Notes: generated from the letters alone by a model not told the origin. Shown: positions 1-8,665, counted from the first letter of the stretch. The stretch: 11,312 bases of DNA from an uncultured Pseudomonadota bacterium (GCA_900320815.1 ONTY01000011.1:1-11312); one strand, 5' to 3'. Numbers and translations: made by a program.

Positions 1-888
1 GATGAATACAATCGTCGTTGGGCCAGCAGCTACGAGGTGCTGCGCGCCTGCCCCTACCGCTTTTTCGTCCAGCGCCTGCTGGCGTTGGCGCCCGAAGAAG
101 AACTGGACGACAGCGGCGTGCCCAAAAAAGACTGGGGCACCTGGCTGCACGCTGCCCTCGAACACTTCCACAAGGCTCTCGAGCGCAGCCCCACGCCAGA
201 CGCGCAGGCGCGCGCCGCCCTCATGGACACCGCCGCCGAGGCAGCAACGGCAGCACTGCGGCTGGACGCCGGCGGCTTCCTGCCCTTTGCCGCTGCCTGG
301 CCCGCGCTGCGCGACGCCTACCTCGCGTGGCTGGCCGCGCACGAAGCGGGCGGCTGGCGCTTTGCCGCCGGTGAAAAAAGCGTGCGCCGTGCCTGTGACG
401 GCGGGCTGGAACTGGCCGGGCGCATCGACCGCATCGACCACAACGCCAGCGGCGCCCACTTTATCCTTGACTACAAAACTGGCAGCCAAAATGAGCTCAA
501 ACAGCGCACCCGCGACGGCGCCGAAGACGTGCAACTGCCTTTTTATGCGCTGCTGCTGGACGTCGCCCCCAGCACCCGCGCCGCGTATTTGTCTTTGAGC
601 GTCAACAAAAGCGAAGGCGAGCCGCAGCTTTTTGAATATGGCAGCCAGCCCAAAGGGCGCGGCAAAAACAAAACGCAGCGCAACCCCGCCGAACTCGCCA
701 GCCTGCTGCGCCGTCGTGCCGCGCAACTGCTGGCGGGCATGGAAAGCGACATGCAGCGCATTGGCGCCGGCGCCCCCCTGCGTTCGCTGGGCGAAGGCAA
801 AGCCTGCCAGTGGTGCGAAGCGCGTGGCCTGTGCCGCCGCGACTGGTGGACGGTGGCCGCTGAAACGCCCGCCGAACCCACTGCATAG
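1..888 (+). CDS. AddB-like PD-(D/E)XK nuclease, C-terminal part (5' end outside window)
   Basis: The reading frame is open from the first base, so only the last 295 residues of a larger protein are present. This is the nuclease domain of an AddB-type subunit of a double-strand break repair helicase-nuclease. Numbering from the window start, visible motifs are a CPYRFF box (Cys17), GxxxH (Gly46-His50), GRID (Asp143), DYKTG (Asp157, Lys159) and QLPFY (Gln178, Tyr182). These form the RecB-family metal-binding active site. A C-x2-C-x5-C cluster (Cys269, Cys272, Cys278) together with Cys17 matches the iron-sulfur staple known from AddB; AddA and RecB nuclease domains lack it. All catalytic residues are present, so it looks active. 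No AddA helicase gene follows; a partner, if any, should lie upstream. A CRISPR Cas4-type nuclease shares this fold, but the residue spacing favours AddB. Confidence 0.85.
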   Translation, partial: DEYNRRWASSYEVLRACPYRFFVQRLLALAPEEELDDSGVPKKDWGTWLHAALEHFHKALERSPTPDAQARAALMDTAAEAATAALRLDAGGFLPFAAAWPALRDAYLAWLAAHEAGGWRFAAGEKSVRRACDGGLELAGRIDRIDHNASGAHFILDYKTGSQNELKQRTRDGAEDVQLPFYALLLDVAPSTRAAYLSLSVNKSEGEPQLFEYGSQPKGRGKNKTQRNPAELASLLRRRAAQLLAGMESDMQRIGAGAPLRSLGEGKACQWCEARGLCRRDWWTVAAETPAEPTA

Positions 889-946
889 GCTCTCCTATAT
901 TCATCACTATAAAATCGTATAGCCGGCAAGATATAAGGGTAAACAA

Positions 947-955
947 TGCTATACT
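947..955 (+). promoter_or_regulatory. Candidate extended -10 promoter for the DUF1963 gene
   Basis: TGC followed directly by TATACT fits the extended -10 form (TGn plus a 5/6 match to TATAAT). No convincing -35 hexamer lies at the normal distance, as is common for extended -10 promoters. It sits in the AT-richer gap after the nuclease gene, about 70 bases before the DUF1963 start. The assignment is by pattern only. Confidence 0.4.
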
Positions 956-1025
956 CACCAACCTCTGCGGTGCGCCCTGCGCGGACAAGAATTTTTTTCT
1001 CAACCGACTTCAAAAGGAAAACATC

Positions 1026-1901
1026 ATGAACAGCGACGCACGCGAGCGCATTGAAGCCTGGCTCAAAGCGCACGAAAAACCCTCCATCCATTTTGATTTT
1101 GCAAAGGTCAGCGCGCCCCTGCCCATTGGCGCCAGCAAAATGGGCGGCTGCCCCGACGTGCCCGCCGGCTTTGAATGGCCGCGCTTCAAAGGCGCCGAAG
1201 ATATTGTGGAGCCAGAGCGCGCCAATATGCAGCGTCCGCTGGTTTTCATGATGCAGCTTGATATGGCGGAGGTTTGTGCCTGTGACCCCGAAGGTTTGTT
1301 GCCAAAAGCTGGGCATCTGGCATTTTTCTACGACGACGAAGGCCAATGCTGGGGCGAGTTGGAGCACAAGGGCTGTGCGCGCGTGTTTTACTTTCCGCCC
1401 GAAGCCGCATTGCAACGCATGGCGCAGCCGGACGATATTGTGTCGCTCAACGACTTGCCAGATTTTGAGCTGAAAATCAGCTGCACGCCACGCGCCAGCC
1501 GTCCTGAATACATGAACTTGCCCGAAGAATTGTTGGATATTATGGACGATGAGTTGAGCGAGGAGTTTTGGCCAACCGAAGATGAAGACCGCGCACAGGC
1601 GCGACATGACTGCCGGATGCTCGGCTGGCCCGTCCTCATTCAGAACCCTATGGAAGAAGAATGCCAAATGCGCTTCATGGGGTTGGACTGGGACGCCTTT
1701 GACAACCCGCAAACCAATGCTGCCATTCAAAAAGGCGCCGCCGACTGGCTGCTGCTGCTGCAAATTCCCACATTCAGCGCAGAGAACGACGGCGAAAGCG
1801 GGGTGTTGTTTGGCGACGCCGGCACCATCTATTACTGGATTCGCAAACAAGACCTGGTGGCACTGGATTTCAGCAACATCTGGCTGAGCGGACAGTGGTA
1901 A
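1026..1901 (+). CDS. DUF1963 (YwqG-like) family protein
   Basis: A complete 291-residue cytoplasmic protein without signal peptide or membrane segment. It shows the conserved blocks of the DUF1963/YwqG family: MGGCPDVPAGFEWP near residues 39-52, PLVFMMQLDMAEV at 71-83, LLPKAGHLAFFYD at 91-103, and a C-terminal GDAGTIYYWIRKQDL block. The length is normal for the family. No biochemical function is established for it; members occur widely as stand-alone genes. The start is supported by an AAGGAA-type ribosome binding site 7 to 8 bases before ATG. The gene has its own candidate promoter and is separated by 137 bases from the nuclease gene, so it is probably monocistronic. It ends at a hairpin terminator shared with the convergent rpoD gene. 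Family assignment is by recognised motifs; the role is unknown. Confidence 0.85.
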   Translation: MNSDARERIEAWLKAHEKPSIHFDFAKVSAPLPIGASKMGGCPDVPAGFEWPRFKGAEDIVEPERANMQRPLVFMMQLDMAEVCACDPEGLLPKAGHLAFFYDDEGQCWGELEHKGCARVFYFPPEAALQRMAQPDDIVSLNDLPDFELKISCTPRASRPEYMNLPEELLDIMDDELSEEFWPTEDEDRAQARHDCRMLGWPVLIQNPMEEECQMRFMGLDWDAFDNPQTNAAIQKGAADWLLLLQIPTFSAENDGESGVLFGDAGTIYYWIRKQDLVALDFSNIWLSGQW

Positions 1902-1945
1902 GCCGCAGCGCGCCCGCGTGAGGTTTGCCTTTTCGGAAAACAAAG

Positions 1946-1973
1946 AAAAAGGCGGCACTGTGGCCGCCTTTTT
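1946..1973. terminator. Bidirectional rho-independent terminator between DUF1963 gene and rpoD
   Basis: A perfect 11-bp stem (AAAAAGGCGGC / GCCGCCTTTTT) closes a 6-base loop. The A and T ends give a U-tract on both strands, so the hairpin can end transcription from both convergent genes. It lies 45 bases past the DUF1963 stop and 19 bases past the rpoD stop. Confidence 0.9.
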
Positions 1974-1991
1974 GTTGTGCAGGCAATGCGT

Positions 1992-4730
1992 TTAGCCTGT
2001 GGTGTAGGTGCGCAGCTTGTCGGCGCGCGAGGGGTGTTTGAGTTTGCGGATGGCTTTGGCTTCGATTTGCCGGATGCGTTCGCGCGTGACGTCAAACTGG
2101 CGCCCGACTTCTTCGAGCGTGTGGTCGTTGCTCATATCAATGCCAAAGCGCATGCGCAGCACTTTGGCTTCGCGTGGGGTGAGGGTGTTGTCGAGAATGT
2201 CGCACACCACTTCGCGCAGGCCGGCCTGCATGGCGGCGTCCACAGGGGCGGTGGTGCTGGAGTCCTCGAGAAAATCGCTCAGATGGCTGTCGTCGTCGTC
2301 GCCCACCGGGGTTTCCATGGAAATCGGTTCACGGGCGATTTTCATGATTTTGCGGATTTTGTCTTCGGGAATACCCATTTGCTCGGCAAGGTATTTTGGA
2401 TCTGGGTCGTGCCCGTGCTCCTGCAAGTGTTGCCGTGAAAGCCGGTTCATTTTGTTGATGGTTTCAATCATGTGTACCGGAATGCGGATGGTGCGCGCCT
2501 GGTCGGCAATGGAGCGGGTGATGGCCTGGCGAATCCACCACGTCGCGTAGGTGGAGAATTTATAGCCACGGCGGTATTCAAATTTGTCCACGGCTTTCAT
2601 CAGGCCAATGTTGCCCTCTTGAATCAGGTCGAGAAATTGCAGCCCCCGGTTGGTGTATTTTTTGGCAATGGAGATGACGAGGCGCAGGTTGGCTTCAATC
2701 ATTTCTTTTTTCGCTTGGCGGCTGTTTTTTTCGCCCCGGTTCATGCGCAGGCTGATGTCTTTGAGCGCAGGCAGGGGCACGGCAGCCTGCCGCTGCAGAC
2801 CGATGAGTTTTTGCTGCAAATCCTGCACCGGCGGGATATTGCGCTTCATGATGGCACTCCAGGGTTTGCCGGCGTTTGCCTGCTGCTCAATCCAGGCAAG
2901 GTTGAGTATTTGCGATTCACGTCCATCGCGCCCAAAGAAGTCGGCTGCAAACATTTCTTGCGGAAAATGGCAGCGGTCGACGATGATGTGGCGCAGTTCG
3001 CGTTCGTGGCGGCGCACTTCGTCAACTTGCCCGCGCACCATGTCGCAGAGTTTCTCAATGGTTTTGGCGGTGAAGCGGATGGTCATCAGGCGCGCGGAAA
3101 GTGCTTCTTGTGCAGCGCGGTAGGCTGGGCTGCCCCAGCCGTTGTGGTCGCGCGCGGCAAGCAGCGCGTCAAACAGGGTCTGGATTTCTGAAAAGCGTTC
3201 GAGTGCCTGGGCTTTGAGTTGCTCGAGCATGCGCGTCATGGCTTCGTCTTCGTCGCCGAGAGCTTCGTCCTGGTCTTCTTCGGCGACGAAGTCGTCGTTT
3301 TCGTCCTGGTCAGTAAAACCGTCAACGACGGTGTTGATTTTGGTTTTGTCGTCGCGGATTTCGGCGGCCATTTTCAGGATTTCAGCGATAGTCGCCGGGC
3401 TGTCGCTGATGGCCTGCATCATGTCCATGAGGCCGCTTTCAATGCGTTTGGCGATTTCAATTTCGCCTTCGCGTGTGAGCAGTTCAACGGTGCCCATTTC
3501 GCGCATATACATACGCACCGGGTCGGTGGTGCGGCCAAACTCGCTGTCCATGGTGGAGACGGCGGCTTCGGCTTCTTCTTCGGCTTCTTCTTCAGTGGCG
3601 GTGGCGTAGCTGCGCTGGGTGTCGGCATCAGGCGGCTGCTCGGAGACGGTAACGCCCATGCTCACGAGCATGGAGATGACGACGTCGCGTGTTTCGGTTT
3701 CCACCATTTTGTCGGGCAGGTGGTCGTTGATTTCGCCGTGGGTGACGTAGCCGCGCGTTTTGCCGAGTTTGAGCAGTTCTTTGAGGCTGGTTTTGCGGGC
3801 GTTGATTTCTTCGGCAGAGAGTTCACGCACGTCGTCGAGGCCGAGTTCTTTCATCAGCGCGCGCTCTTTGGATTTGCTGATTTTGATGCGCAGCGGTTTG
3901 GGCTTGTCGTCGGCAGCGGGAGCCTCAGGGGCGGTTTTTTTGCTGCTTTTGGCTGCTGGTTTTTCAGTTGCCGCCTTTTCTTTTTTGGCAGCGTCTTTCT
4001 TTTCCGCCTTTGGGGCGGTGGCTTTTTTGCCCGCAGGGGCTTTGGGCGGCGCGGGTGATTCGGCGGCGGCTTGCCCGGCAGCATCGGTGGCTTTGGCCTT
4101 GGATGGTTTGGCAGCTTTCGGCGCTTTGGCGGTTTTTGCGGGTTTGGATGCAGCTTTTTCTGGCTCTTTGTCCGCAGCTGCCGAAGTTGGCGTGGCGTCT
4201 TTGCTGCCGGCTTCTGTGGGGGCAGCTTTGGTTGTTTTCTTTTCTGGTTTTGCCGTTTTGCTGGTTTTTGCCGTTTTGCTGGTTTTTGAGGCAGCTTTGG
4301 CGGGCTGCGCTGTGGCGGCGGCGTCTGCGGCTTGCACGGCAGAGGCGGCTTTTGCAGCTTTGGCTGTGGGTTTGGCGGCTTTTTCCGGCGCCGGCACTGC
4401 GTCTTGCGCGCCAGGTGCGGATTTCGCGGTTTTTGCCGCTTTCGCAGTTTTTGCAGTTTTGGCCACTTTGGCTGCGGCTTTCACAGCAGTTTTTTCTGCC
4501 GCTTCGGACGCGGTTTTGGCTGTTTTTGTGGATTTGGCCGCTTTGGCAGGCTTGGGAGCAGCGGCGGCGGTGGCTTGTTCTGGCGCAGCTGGTGCGGCTT
4601 TGCTTGCTTTGGCAGTTTTTACGGCTTTTGCCGTTTTGGAGGCTTTTGCGGTTTTTGTCGCTTTGGGTGCCGCAGCTTTTTTCGCAGGCGGCTGGGTGGC
4701 GGCGGTTTTCTGGCTGTCTGTGTCTGTCAT
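1992..4730 (-). CDS. rpoD: RNA polymerase primary sigma factor RpoD (sigma-70) with long Lys/Ala-rich N-terminal extension
   Basis: The housekeeping sigma factor, which directs core RNA polymerase to promoters. The product is 912 residues, against 613 in E. coli. About 275 N-terminal residues are a low-complexity Ala/Lys/Pro/Thr tail resembling histone H1 tails. Then follow region 1.1 (about 285-365), an acidic linker, region 1.2 (about 400-433, [16 protein letters not shown]), a non-conserved region with an acidic patch, region 2 (from about 682, [16 protein letters not shown] through [15 protein letters not shown]), region 3, and region 4 near the C-terminus with the helix-turn-helix [20 protein letters not shown]. 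Region 2.4 and 4.2 residues match E. coli closely, so standard -10/-35 recognition is expected. The ATG at 4730 is preferred: a GAGG ribosome binding site stands 7 bases before it. A GTG three bases upstream is possible but too close. It follows dnaG on the same strand after 258 bases. Confidence 0.97.
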   Translation of the reverse strand: MTDTDSQKTAATQPPAKKAAAPKATKTAKASKTAKAVKTAKASKAAPAAPEQATAAAAPKPAKAAKSTKTAKTASEAAEKTAVKAAAKVAKTAKTAKAAKTAKSAPGAQDAVPAPEKAAKPTAKAAKAASAVQAADAAATAQPAKAASKTSKTAKTSKTAKPEKKTTKAAPTEAGSKDATPTSAAADKEPEKAASKPAKTAKAPKAAKPSKAKATDAAGQAAAESPAPPKAPAGKKATAPKAEKKDAAKKEKAATEKPAAKSSKKTAPEAPAADDKPKPLRIKISKSKERALMKELGLDDVRELSAEEINARKTSLKELLKLGKTRGYVTHGEINDHLPDKMVETETRDVVISMLVSMGVTVSEQPPDADTQRSYATATEEEAEEEAEAAVSTMDSEFGRTTDPVRMYMREMGTVELLTREGEIEIAKRIESGLMDMMQAISDSPATIAEILKMAAEIRDDKTKINTVVDGFTDQDENDDFVAEEDQDEALGDEDEAMTRMLEQLKAQALERFSEIQTLFDALLAARDHNGWGSPAYRAAQEALSARLMTIRFTAKTIEKLCDMVRGQVDEVRRHERELRHIIVDRCHFPQEMFAADFFGRDGRESQILNLAWIEQQANAGKPWSAIMKRNIPPVQDLQQKLIGLQRQAAVPLPALKDISLRMNRGEKNSRQAKKEMIEANLRLVISIAKKYTNRGLQFLDLIQEGNIGLMKAVDKFEYRRGYKFSTYATWWIRQAITRSIADQARTIRIPVHMIETINKMNRLSRQHLQEHGHDPDPKYLAEQMGIPEDKIRKIMKIAREPISMETPVGDDDDSHLSDFLEDSSTTAPVDAAMQAGLREVVCDILDNTLTPREAKVLRMRFGIDMSNDHTLEEVGRQFDVTRERIRQIEAKAIRKLKHPSRADKLRTYTTG
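4251..4286 (-). repeat. Two perfect tandem 18-bp copies within the rpoD N-terminal tail
   Basis: The 18-base unit TGCCGTTTTGCTGGTTTT (plus-strand reading) occurs twice back to back, with a partial third copy just before it. It encodes two copies of a six-residue Lys/Thr/Ser/Ala unit (KTSKTA). Because 18 is a multiple of three, gain or loss of a copy would change tail length without a frameshift. Confidence 0.85.
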
Positions 4731-4973
4731 CACAACACCTCAGAGGATTTAGGGGAGGGGCGCGCGGCGCGGCGGCAGAAGGCGTGGGGCGCAGCGCGTG
4801 GCGGTGTGGGCGTGGTATGCCCAAGGCGGCAAGTGGGGCGGGCGAACATTTGGTGTGCAGTCCTTGCGGGAAGGGTGGCCGTTTTCCCTGCGGTGGAAAG
4901 TGAGGCGCGTGGGCGCTGGCGCTGCTGGCCGTGCCGGAGGTGCTGCTGTCGCTCTTGCCGCAAAAAACTTGAA

Positions 4974-4979
4974 ATTATA
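4974..4979 (-). promoter_or_regulatory. Perfect TATAAT box upstream of rpoD (possible separate rpoD promoter)
   Basis: The minus strand reads TATAAT just after the dnaG stop codon, 244 bases before the rpoD start. A TTGACG hexamer lies upstream, but only 7 bases away, too close to act as its -35; no good -35 is seen at 16-18 bases. An internal promoter feeding rpoD is known in the E. coli operon, which makes the idea reasonable. The rest of the dnaG-rpoD gap shows nothing recognisable. Confidence 0.3.
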
Positions 4980-4988
4980 CACAGCGCG

Positions 4989-6818
4989 TCAAGTGTGGGC
5001 GCTGGCGGTCTTGTCAAGCTGTTTTTTGAGTTGCGCGGTGTGGCGCACGGCTTCGGCGTACGCCGCGCTGCCGGGCTGGCTGTGCAGGAGGGCGTTTTCG
5101 TGCTGCTGGGCAAAGGCGTGCTGGATGTGCAGCAGGCAGCGCTGGAGGTCGTGTGCGGCAGAGGCCGGAGCCGGGGGGCTGCGGCTGGCGAGGCTGTGCA
5201 GGGCGCTGGCCGGTGGGGCGGCGTGCAGCAGGACGCTGGCCGCTTGTGCGCCGTTTTCTATGGATTGCTGCTCCAGCCAGCGCAGAGCCTCGCCCCACGG
5301 ACTTTGGATGCTGGCCAGCAGGGTGTGGGTGTCTTCGCCCAGGCTGTCCCAAAGGGCGGCGTGGTGCAGCAGCAGGTGCGCGGCGCTGCGTGCGTGCGCG
5401 TCCAGCCCCTGGGGCATGGGGGTGTGCGCCATGCGGGCGACGGTGGTGGTGAGGGGAGGAAGCGGGGCGCGGGCGGGGTGCTGGCGCAGCGTCGCACGCT
5501 GCCATGCCAGGGCTGGAGCGGCGGCGGCGGCCCAGGTGTGCAGCAGGGTGGGGGCGTCAAGCCGCGCGGCGGCAGCGACGTCGGCAAGCAGTTGCTGGCG
5601 CAGCACGCCATCGGTGGGAAGTGCCTGCCAGAGGGGGCGGGCGTTGGCGGCAAAGTGCGCGCGGCCTTCGGCGCTGTGCATGTCGCAGCCTTCGCTGGCG
5701 GCCTCCAGCACAAAGCGCGAGAGCGGCAGTGCTTCTTGCGCGGCGCGGCGCAGGGCGTCGGCGCCTTCGGCGCGGATGAAGCTGTCGGGGTCGTGTTCGG
5801 GCGGCAGGAAGAGGAAGTGGAAGCTGCACGTGTCGCTGGCCAGTGGCAGGGCGGCTTCCAGTGCGCGGTGTGCGGCGCGGCGGCCAGCGGCGTCGCCGTC
5901 AAAGGCAAAGACGATGCGGCTGGCAAAGCGCCGCAGCCGCCGCAGGTGCTCGTCGGTGCACGCGGTGCCGAGGGTGGCGACGGTGTTGGTCAGGCCGAAC
6001 TGCGCCAGCGCGATGGTGTCCATGTAGCCCTCGGTGACCAGTGCCCAGCCTGCCTGCTGGATGGCGCTGCGCGCTTCAAACAGTCCGTAGAGTTCGCGCC
6101 CCTTGTGAAAGAGGGGAGTTTCGGGCGAGTTGAGGTATTTCGGTTTTTCGTCGCCCAGGGTGCGGGCGCCGAAGGCGATGACTTCGCCCTTGATGGAGCG
6201 GATGGGGAAGGTGATGCGGGCGCGGAAGCGGTCGTAGCGGCGTCCGTCTTTTTCCGCCACCAGGCCCGCTTGCAACAGCAGGGCACTGGTGGAGTAGTCC
6301 GGAAAAACGCTGGCGAGTGCGTGCCAGCCTTCTGGCGCCCAGCCGATGCCGAAGTCGCGCGCCATGCAGCCTGTCAGTCCGCGCCCTTTCAGGTAGGCGA
6401 TGGCGCGCGGCGCGCTTTTGAGCTGCTGCTGCCAGGCGCGGGCGGCGCGCGCCAGCACGCCAGCGAGTGTGTCCCGCAGCTGGCGCTGTGCGGCGGCGCG
6501 CTGGCGCTCGTGCGTGCTGCGCGCGTCTTCGGGCACGGGGATGCCGCACTGCTGCGCCAGCTCTTGCACCGCCTCGCGAAAGCTCACGCCGGTGTGCTCG
6601 CGCAAAAACGCGATGGCGTCGCCACTCTTGCCGCAGCCAAAGCAGTGGAAAAACTGCTTGCTGGGGCTGACGCTAAAGGAGGGCGTTTTCTCGCTGTGAA
6701 ACGGGCACAGCCCCTGGAAGTTGGCGCCGGCTTTTTTGATCTGCATGTGGCGAGCAATGACATCCACGATGTCAACGCGCGCCAGCAACTCGTCGATGAA
6801 GTGCTGCGGGATGGGCAT
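4989..6818 (-). CDS. dnaG: DNA primase DnaG
   Basis: Makes the RNA primers for chromosome replication in association with the DnaB helicase. The 609-residue product has the normal domain order. The N-terminal CHC2 zinc-binding domain has Cys38, His41, Cys59 and Cys62 (CPFH and CFGC). The catalytic core holds the TOPRIM fold with Glu263 (VTEGYMD), Asp307 and Asp309 (FDGD), and Asp343/Asp345 (DPDSF); the positions match E. coli DnaG within about two residues. The C-terminal part is divergent and Ala-rich, as expected for the helicase-binding domain. The start has an in-frame stop a short way upstream and no clear ribosome binding site (the preceding bases are C-rich), so initiation may be weak. 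rpoD follows on the same strand, as in the macromolecular synthesis operon, but rpsU is not directly upstream; a nitroreductase gene with its own terminator is there instead. Confidence 0.97.
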   Translation of the reverse strand: MPIPQHFIDELLARVDIVDVIARHMQIKKAGANFQGLCPFHSEKTPSFSVSPSKQFFHCFGCGKSGDAIAFLREHTGVSFREAVQELAQQCGIPVPEDARSTHERQRAAAQRQLRDTLAGVLARAARAWQQQLKSAPRAIAYLKGRGLTGCMARDFGIGWAPEGWHALASVFPDYSTSALLLQAGLVAEKDGRRYDRFRARITFPIRSIKGEVIAFGARTLGDEKPKYLNSPETPLFHKGRELYGLFEARSAIQQAGWALVTEGYMDTIALAQFGLTNTVATLGTACTDEHLRRLRRFASRIVFAFDGDAAGRRAAHRALEAALPLASDTCSFHFLFLPPEHDPDSFIRAEGADALRRAAQEALPLSRFVLEAASEGCDMHSAEGRAHFAANARPLWQALPTDGVLRQQLLADVAAAARLDAPTLLHTWAAAAAPALAWQRATLRQHPARAPLPPLTTTVARMAHTPMPQGLDAHARSAAHLLLHHAALWDSLGEDTHTLLASIQSPWGEALRWLEQQSIENGAQAASVLLHAAPPASALHSLASRSPPAPASAAHDLQRCLLHIQHAFAQQHENALLHSQPGSAAYAEAVRHTAQLKKQLDKTASAHT

Positions 6819-6938
6819 GGGGCGCGTGTGTGCTTACTTAAAAGCGAGAAAGGAGAGGGGGCGTTCAGCCGCGCGTGAAGCGCACAGCAGCGCAGGGGAG
6901 GGTGGACGGCGCTTTTATACTGGTTATGACAAAACAAT

Positions 6939-6963
6939 ATTGCCGGCTTTTTATGCCGGCAAT
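6939..6963 (-). terminator. Hairpin terminator after the nitroreductase gene
   Basis: A perfect 9-bp stem (ATTGCCGGC / GCCGGCAAT) closes a 7-base loop. On the minus strand it is followed by a T-rich stretch (ATTGTTTTG) about 40 bases past the nitroreductase stop, so it should separate that gene from dnaG. The plus strand is also T-rich after the stem, but no plus-strand gene ends here. Confidence 0.7.
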
Positions 6964-7002
6964 TTTATATATACCCATCGCTGTGGTGGGGCGGGGAAGT
7001 GT

Positions 7003-7752
7003 TTACCTGTCCTCCCAGCCCAGCCACTGGGTGAAGTTTTCCAGCGGTTCGCGGCGCGTGGTGAAGGTGTTCACGCGCTCATCTTCATTGGCCCAGCCCA
7101 GTGCCATCGCGCACACCATCACTTCGTCTTCGGCGGCGCCGATGGCGGGCAGCACGATGCTTCCGAAGTCGTTCCACGCCGCCTGCGCGCAGGTGTGCAG
7201 GCCGCGTGCACGCGCGGCGAGCATGACGTTTTGCATGAAGGTGCCGCAGTCCAAGAGGCTGCCTTGCCCCATCATGCGGCTCATGGTGAAGACCATGCCC
7301 ACGGGCGCGTCAAAGAAGCGGAAGTTGCGCCGGTGCTGCGCGTGCATCTTTTCCTTGTCGCCTTTTTCAATGCCCAGCAGTCCGTAGAGCGTCCAGCCCA
7401 CCTCGCGGCGGCGTCCGATGTAAGGCTCCACCCAGTTGTCGGGGTAGTACTTGAAGTGCGGCTTGTATTGCGCGGCAAGCTCCGGGTGCTCGTAGATATC
7501 GTCAAACACCCGGCACACCTTGTCGCAAATCTCGTCGCGCACGGCGCCGGTGAGCACATACACATGCCAGGGCTGGGTGTTGGTGCCGCTGGGCGCGCGC
7601 TTGGAGATGCTGATGATTTCTTCGAGCATGGCGCGCGGCACCGGGTCGGGGCGGAAGGCGCGCACGCTGATGCGGTTGAGGATGGCGGCGTCCACGCTGG
7701 CGGGGTCGGCAATCTTGGCGGTCAGGGGCTTGGAGGGGGGTGTCTGGCTCAT
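7003..7752 (-). CDS. FMN-dependent nitroreductase family oxidoreductase
   Basis: A complete 249-residue soluble flavoprotein of the nitroreductase superfamily, closest in character to the PnbA/NfnB-like group that reduces nitroaromatics or quinones with NAD(P)H. Visible features are the N-terminal RISVRAF FMN-phosphate-binding motif (residues 27-33), [17 protein letters not shown] (53-69), the [22 protein letters not shown] helix cited here as residues 164-185, and a C-terminal [12 protein letters not shown] block (217-228). Length and motif order are normal, so it looks intact. The ATG has a GGAG about 10 bases upstream, slightly far but acceptable. It is transcribed alone: a terminator follows, and upstream lies the divergent phasin gene. 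The substrate cannot be deduced from sequence. Confidence 0.9.
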   Translation of the reverse strand: MSQTPPSKPLTAKIADPASVDAAILNRISVRAFRPDPVPRAMLEEIISISKRAPSGTNTQPWHVYVLTGAVRDEICDKVCRVFDDIYEHPELAAQYKPHFKYYPDNWVEPYIGRRREVGWTLYGLLGIEKGDKEKMHAQHRRNFRFFDAPVGMVFTMSRMMGQGSLLDCGTFMQNVMLAARARGLHTCAQAAWNDFGSIVLPAIGAAEDEVMVCAMALGWANEDERVNTFTTRREPLENFTQWLGWEDR

Positions 7753-7842
7753 AGGGGGGAGGCTCCGTGCGGGAAGGCGGGGTCAAGAGGAAAGCGGCGC
7801 ATTGTGCCCAAGCGCATCTGACGCTTTGCGTACACGATGTAT

Positions 7843-7882
7843 GTTGCATCAGAGCAACGAAGAATGGTTTGTTGCGGTGCAA
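7843..7882. promoter_or_regulatory. TGC/GCA inverted repeats upstream of the phasin promoter
   Basis: Two small palindromes lie just before the phasin -35: GTTGC-N6-GCAAC (7843-7858) and TTGC-GGT-GCAA (7872-7882). TGC/GCA dyads near phasin promoters are the known type of site for the PHA-responsive repressor PhaR. The assignment is inferred from placement and motif type. Confidence 0.4.
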
Positions 7883-7895
7883 AACGCACACCCCC

Positions 7896-7923
7896 TCGAC
7901 AAGAGTCGGGAAGCGTGCATAAT
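7896..7923 (+). promoter_or_regulatory. Sigma-70 promoter of the phasin gene
   Basis: TCGACA (5/6 to TTGACA) and CATAAT (5/6 to TATAAT) are separated by 16 bases. The predicted start near 7930 gives a leader of about 95 bases before the phasin ATG. It is the best-matching promoter in the window. Confidence 0.65.
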
Positions 7924-7932
7924 CGCGGCTGT

Positions 7933-7955
7933 GCTGATTGCTGCACTGCAACAGC
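7933..7955. promoter_or_regulatory. Dyad overlapping the phasin transcription start (candidate PhaR operator)
   Basis: GCTG-A-TTGC, six bases, then GCAA-CAGC forms a near-perfect inverted repeat with one bulged A. It covers the predicted start of transcription, where a bound repressor would block the polymerase. With the upstream dyads it brackets the promoter on both sides. Confidence 0.45.
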
Positions 7956-8023
7956 ATGGCCACCAAGGCGGTGGTCATCCCTCACACTTTTTCACACCAT
8001 CCACCTTTTTTCGGAGTTCAAAA

Positions 8024-8578
8024 ATGCTCACCCCTGAACAACTCGTTGCTTCCCAGAAAGCCAACCTTGAAACCATCTACGGCCTGACCACCAAAGCCTT
8101 CGAAGGCATGGAAAAGCTGGTTGAGCTGAACCTGCAGGCTGCCAAGGCCGCCCTGAACGAATCCGCCCAGCACTCCCAGGCGCTGCTGTCTGCCAAGGAC
8201 GCGCAGGAACTCCTCGCGCTGCAGGCCAGCATGTTCCAGCCCCTGGCTGAAAAGGCCGCTGCCTACAGCCGCCACCTGTATGACATCGCCTCCGGCACCA
8301 CCGCCGAGTTCAGCAAGGCGTTTGAGCAGAAAGTGGCCGAAAGCCAGGCTCAGTTCGCCACGCTGGTGGACAACGCCTCCCGCAACGCCCCCGCTGGCAG
8401 CGAACCCCTGGTTGCCATGATGAAGAGCGCCGTGGCTGCCGCCAACAACGCTGCTGAATCGGTGCAAAAAGCCGTCAAGCAGGCCACCGACGTGGCCGAA
8501 GCCAACGCCAAGGCCGTGACGGAAAGCATGACCAAGAGTGCCGCCGCCGCCACCAAGGCTGCCAGCAAGCGTTCGTAA
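8024..8578 (+). CDS. phaP: Phasin family protein (PHA granule-associated)
   Basis: A small amphipathic protein that coats polyhydroxyalkanoate storage granules and affects their size and number. The 184-residue product begins [20 protein letters not shown], the typical start of the betaproteobacterial phasin family. It is almost wholly alpha-helical in character, rich in Ala, Lys, Gln and Glu, without cysteine, signal peptide or membrane segment, and ends in an Ala/Lys-rich tail (residues about 150-184). The frame is open far upstream, but the start at 8024 is fixed by GGAG 7 bases before it, by family homology, and by the promoter lying downstream of any earlier start. Its own promoter and terminator make it monocistronic. 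No PHA synthase gene is in the window. Confidence 0.93.
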   Translation: MLTPEQLVASQKANLETIYGLTTKAFEGMEKLVELNLQAAKAALNESAQHSQALLSAKDAQELLALQASMFQPLAEKAAAYSRHLYDIASGTTAEFSKAFEQKVAESQAQFATLVDNASRNAPAGSEPLVAMMKSAVAAANNAAESVQKAVKQATDVAEANAKAVTESMTKSAAAATKAASKRS

Positions 8579-8633
8579 TCGCACCACCTTGCATCCTCTG
8601 GCGCGCTCTGCTGCACTGCGGCGGGGCGTGCAC

Positions 8634-8665
8634 AAGCCGGCTGATTCGGGCAGCCGGCTTTTTTT
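8634..8665 (+). terminator. Rho-independent terminator of the phasin gene
   Basis: A perfect 10-bp stem (AAGCCGGCTG / CAGCCGGCTT) closes a 7-base loop and runs into a T-tract of seven. It starts 56 bases after the phasin stop codon and is a textbook intrinsic terminator. Confidence 0.92.

Noticed and set aside
543..1958. 471-codon open frame on the minus strand
   Set aside because: It runs across the end of the nuclease gene, a promoter gap and the whole DUF1963 gene on the opposite strand, and shows no recognisable motif.
4332..6878. 848-codon open frame on the plus strand
   Set aside because: It is antisense to rpoD and dnaG, both firmly identified; long antisense frames are common in GC-rich DNA, and its translation is Gly/Phe/Arg-rich low-complexity sequence.
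7751..7760. G6 run just before the nitroreductase start
   Set aside because: Too short and outside the coding region; unlike the C8 tract it would not shift a reading frame.
7520..8023. Upstream in-frame extension of the phasin
   Set aside because: The extension overlaps the nitroreductase gene antisense and crosses the phasin promoter; the start at 8024 has a ribosome binding site and the family's normal N-terminus.
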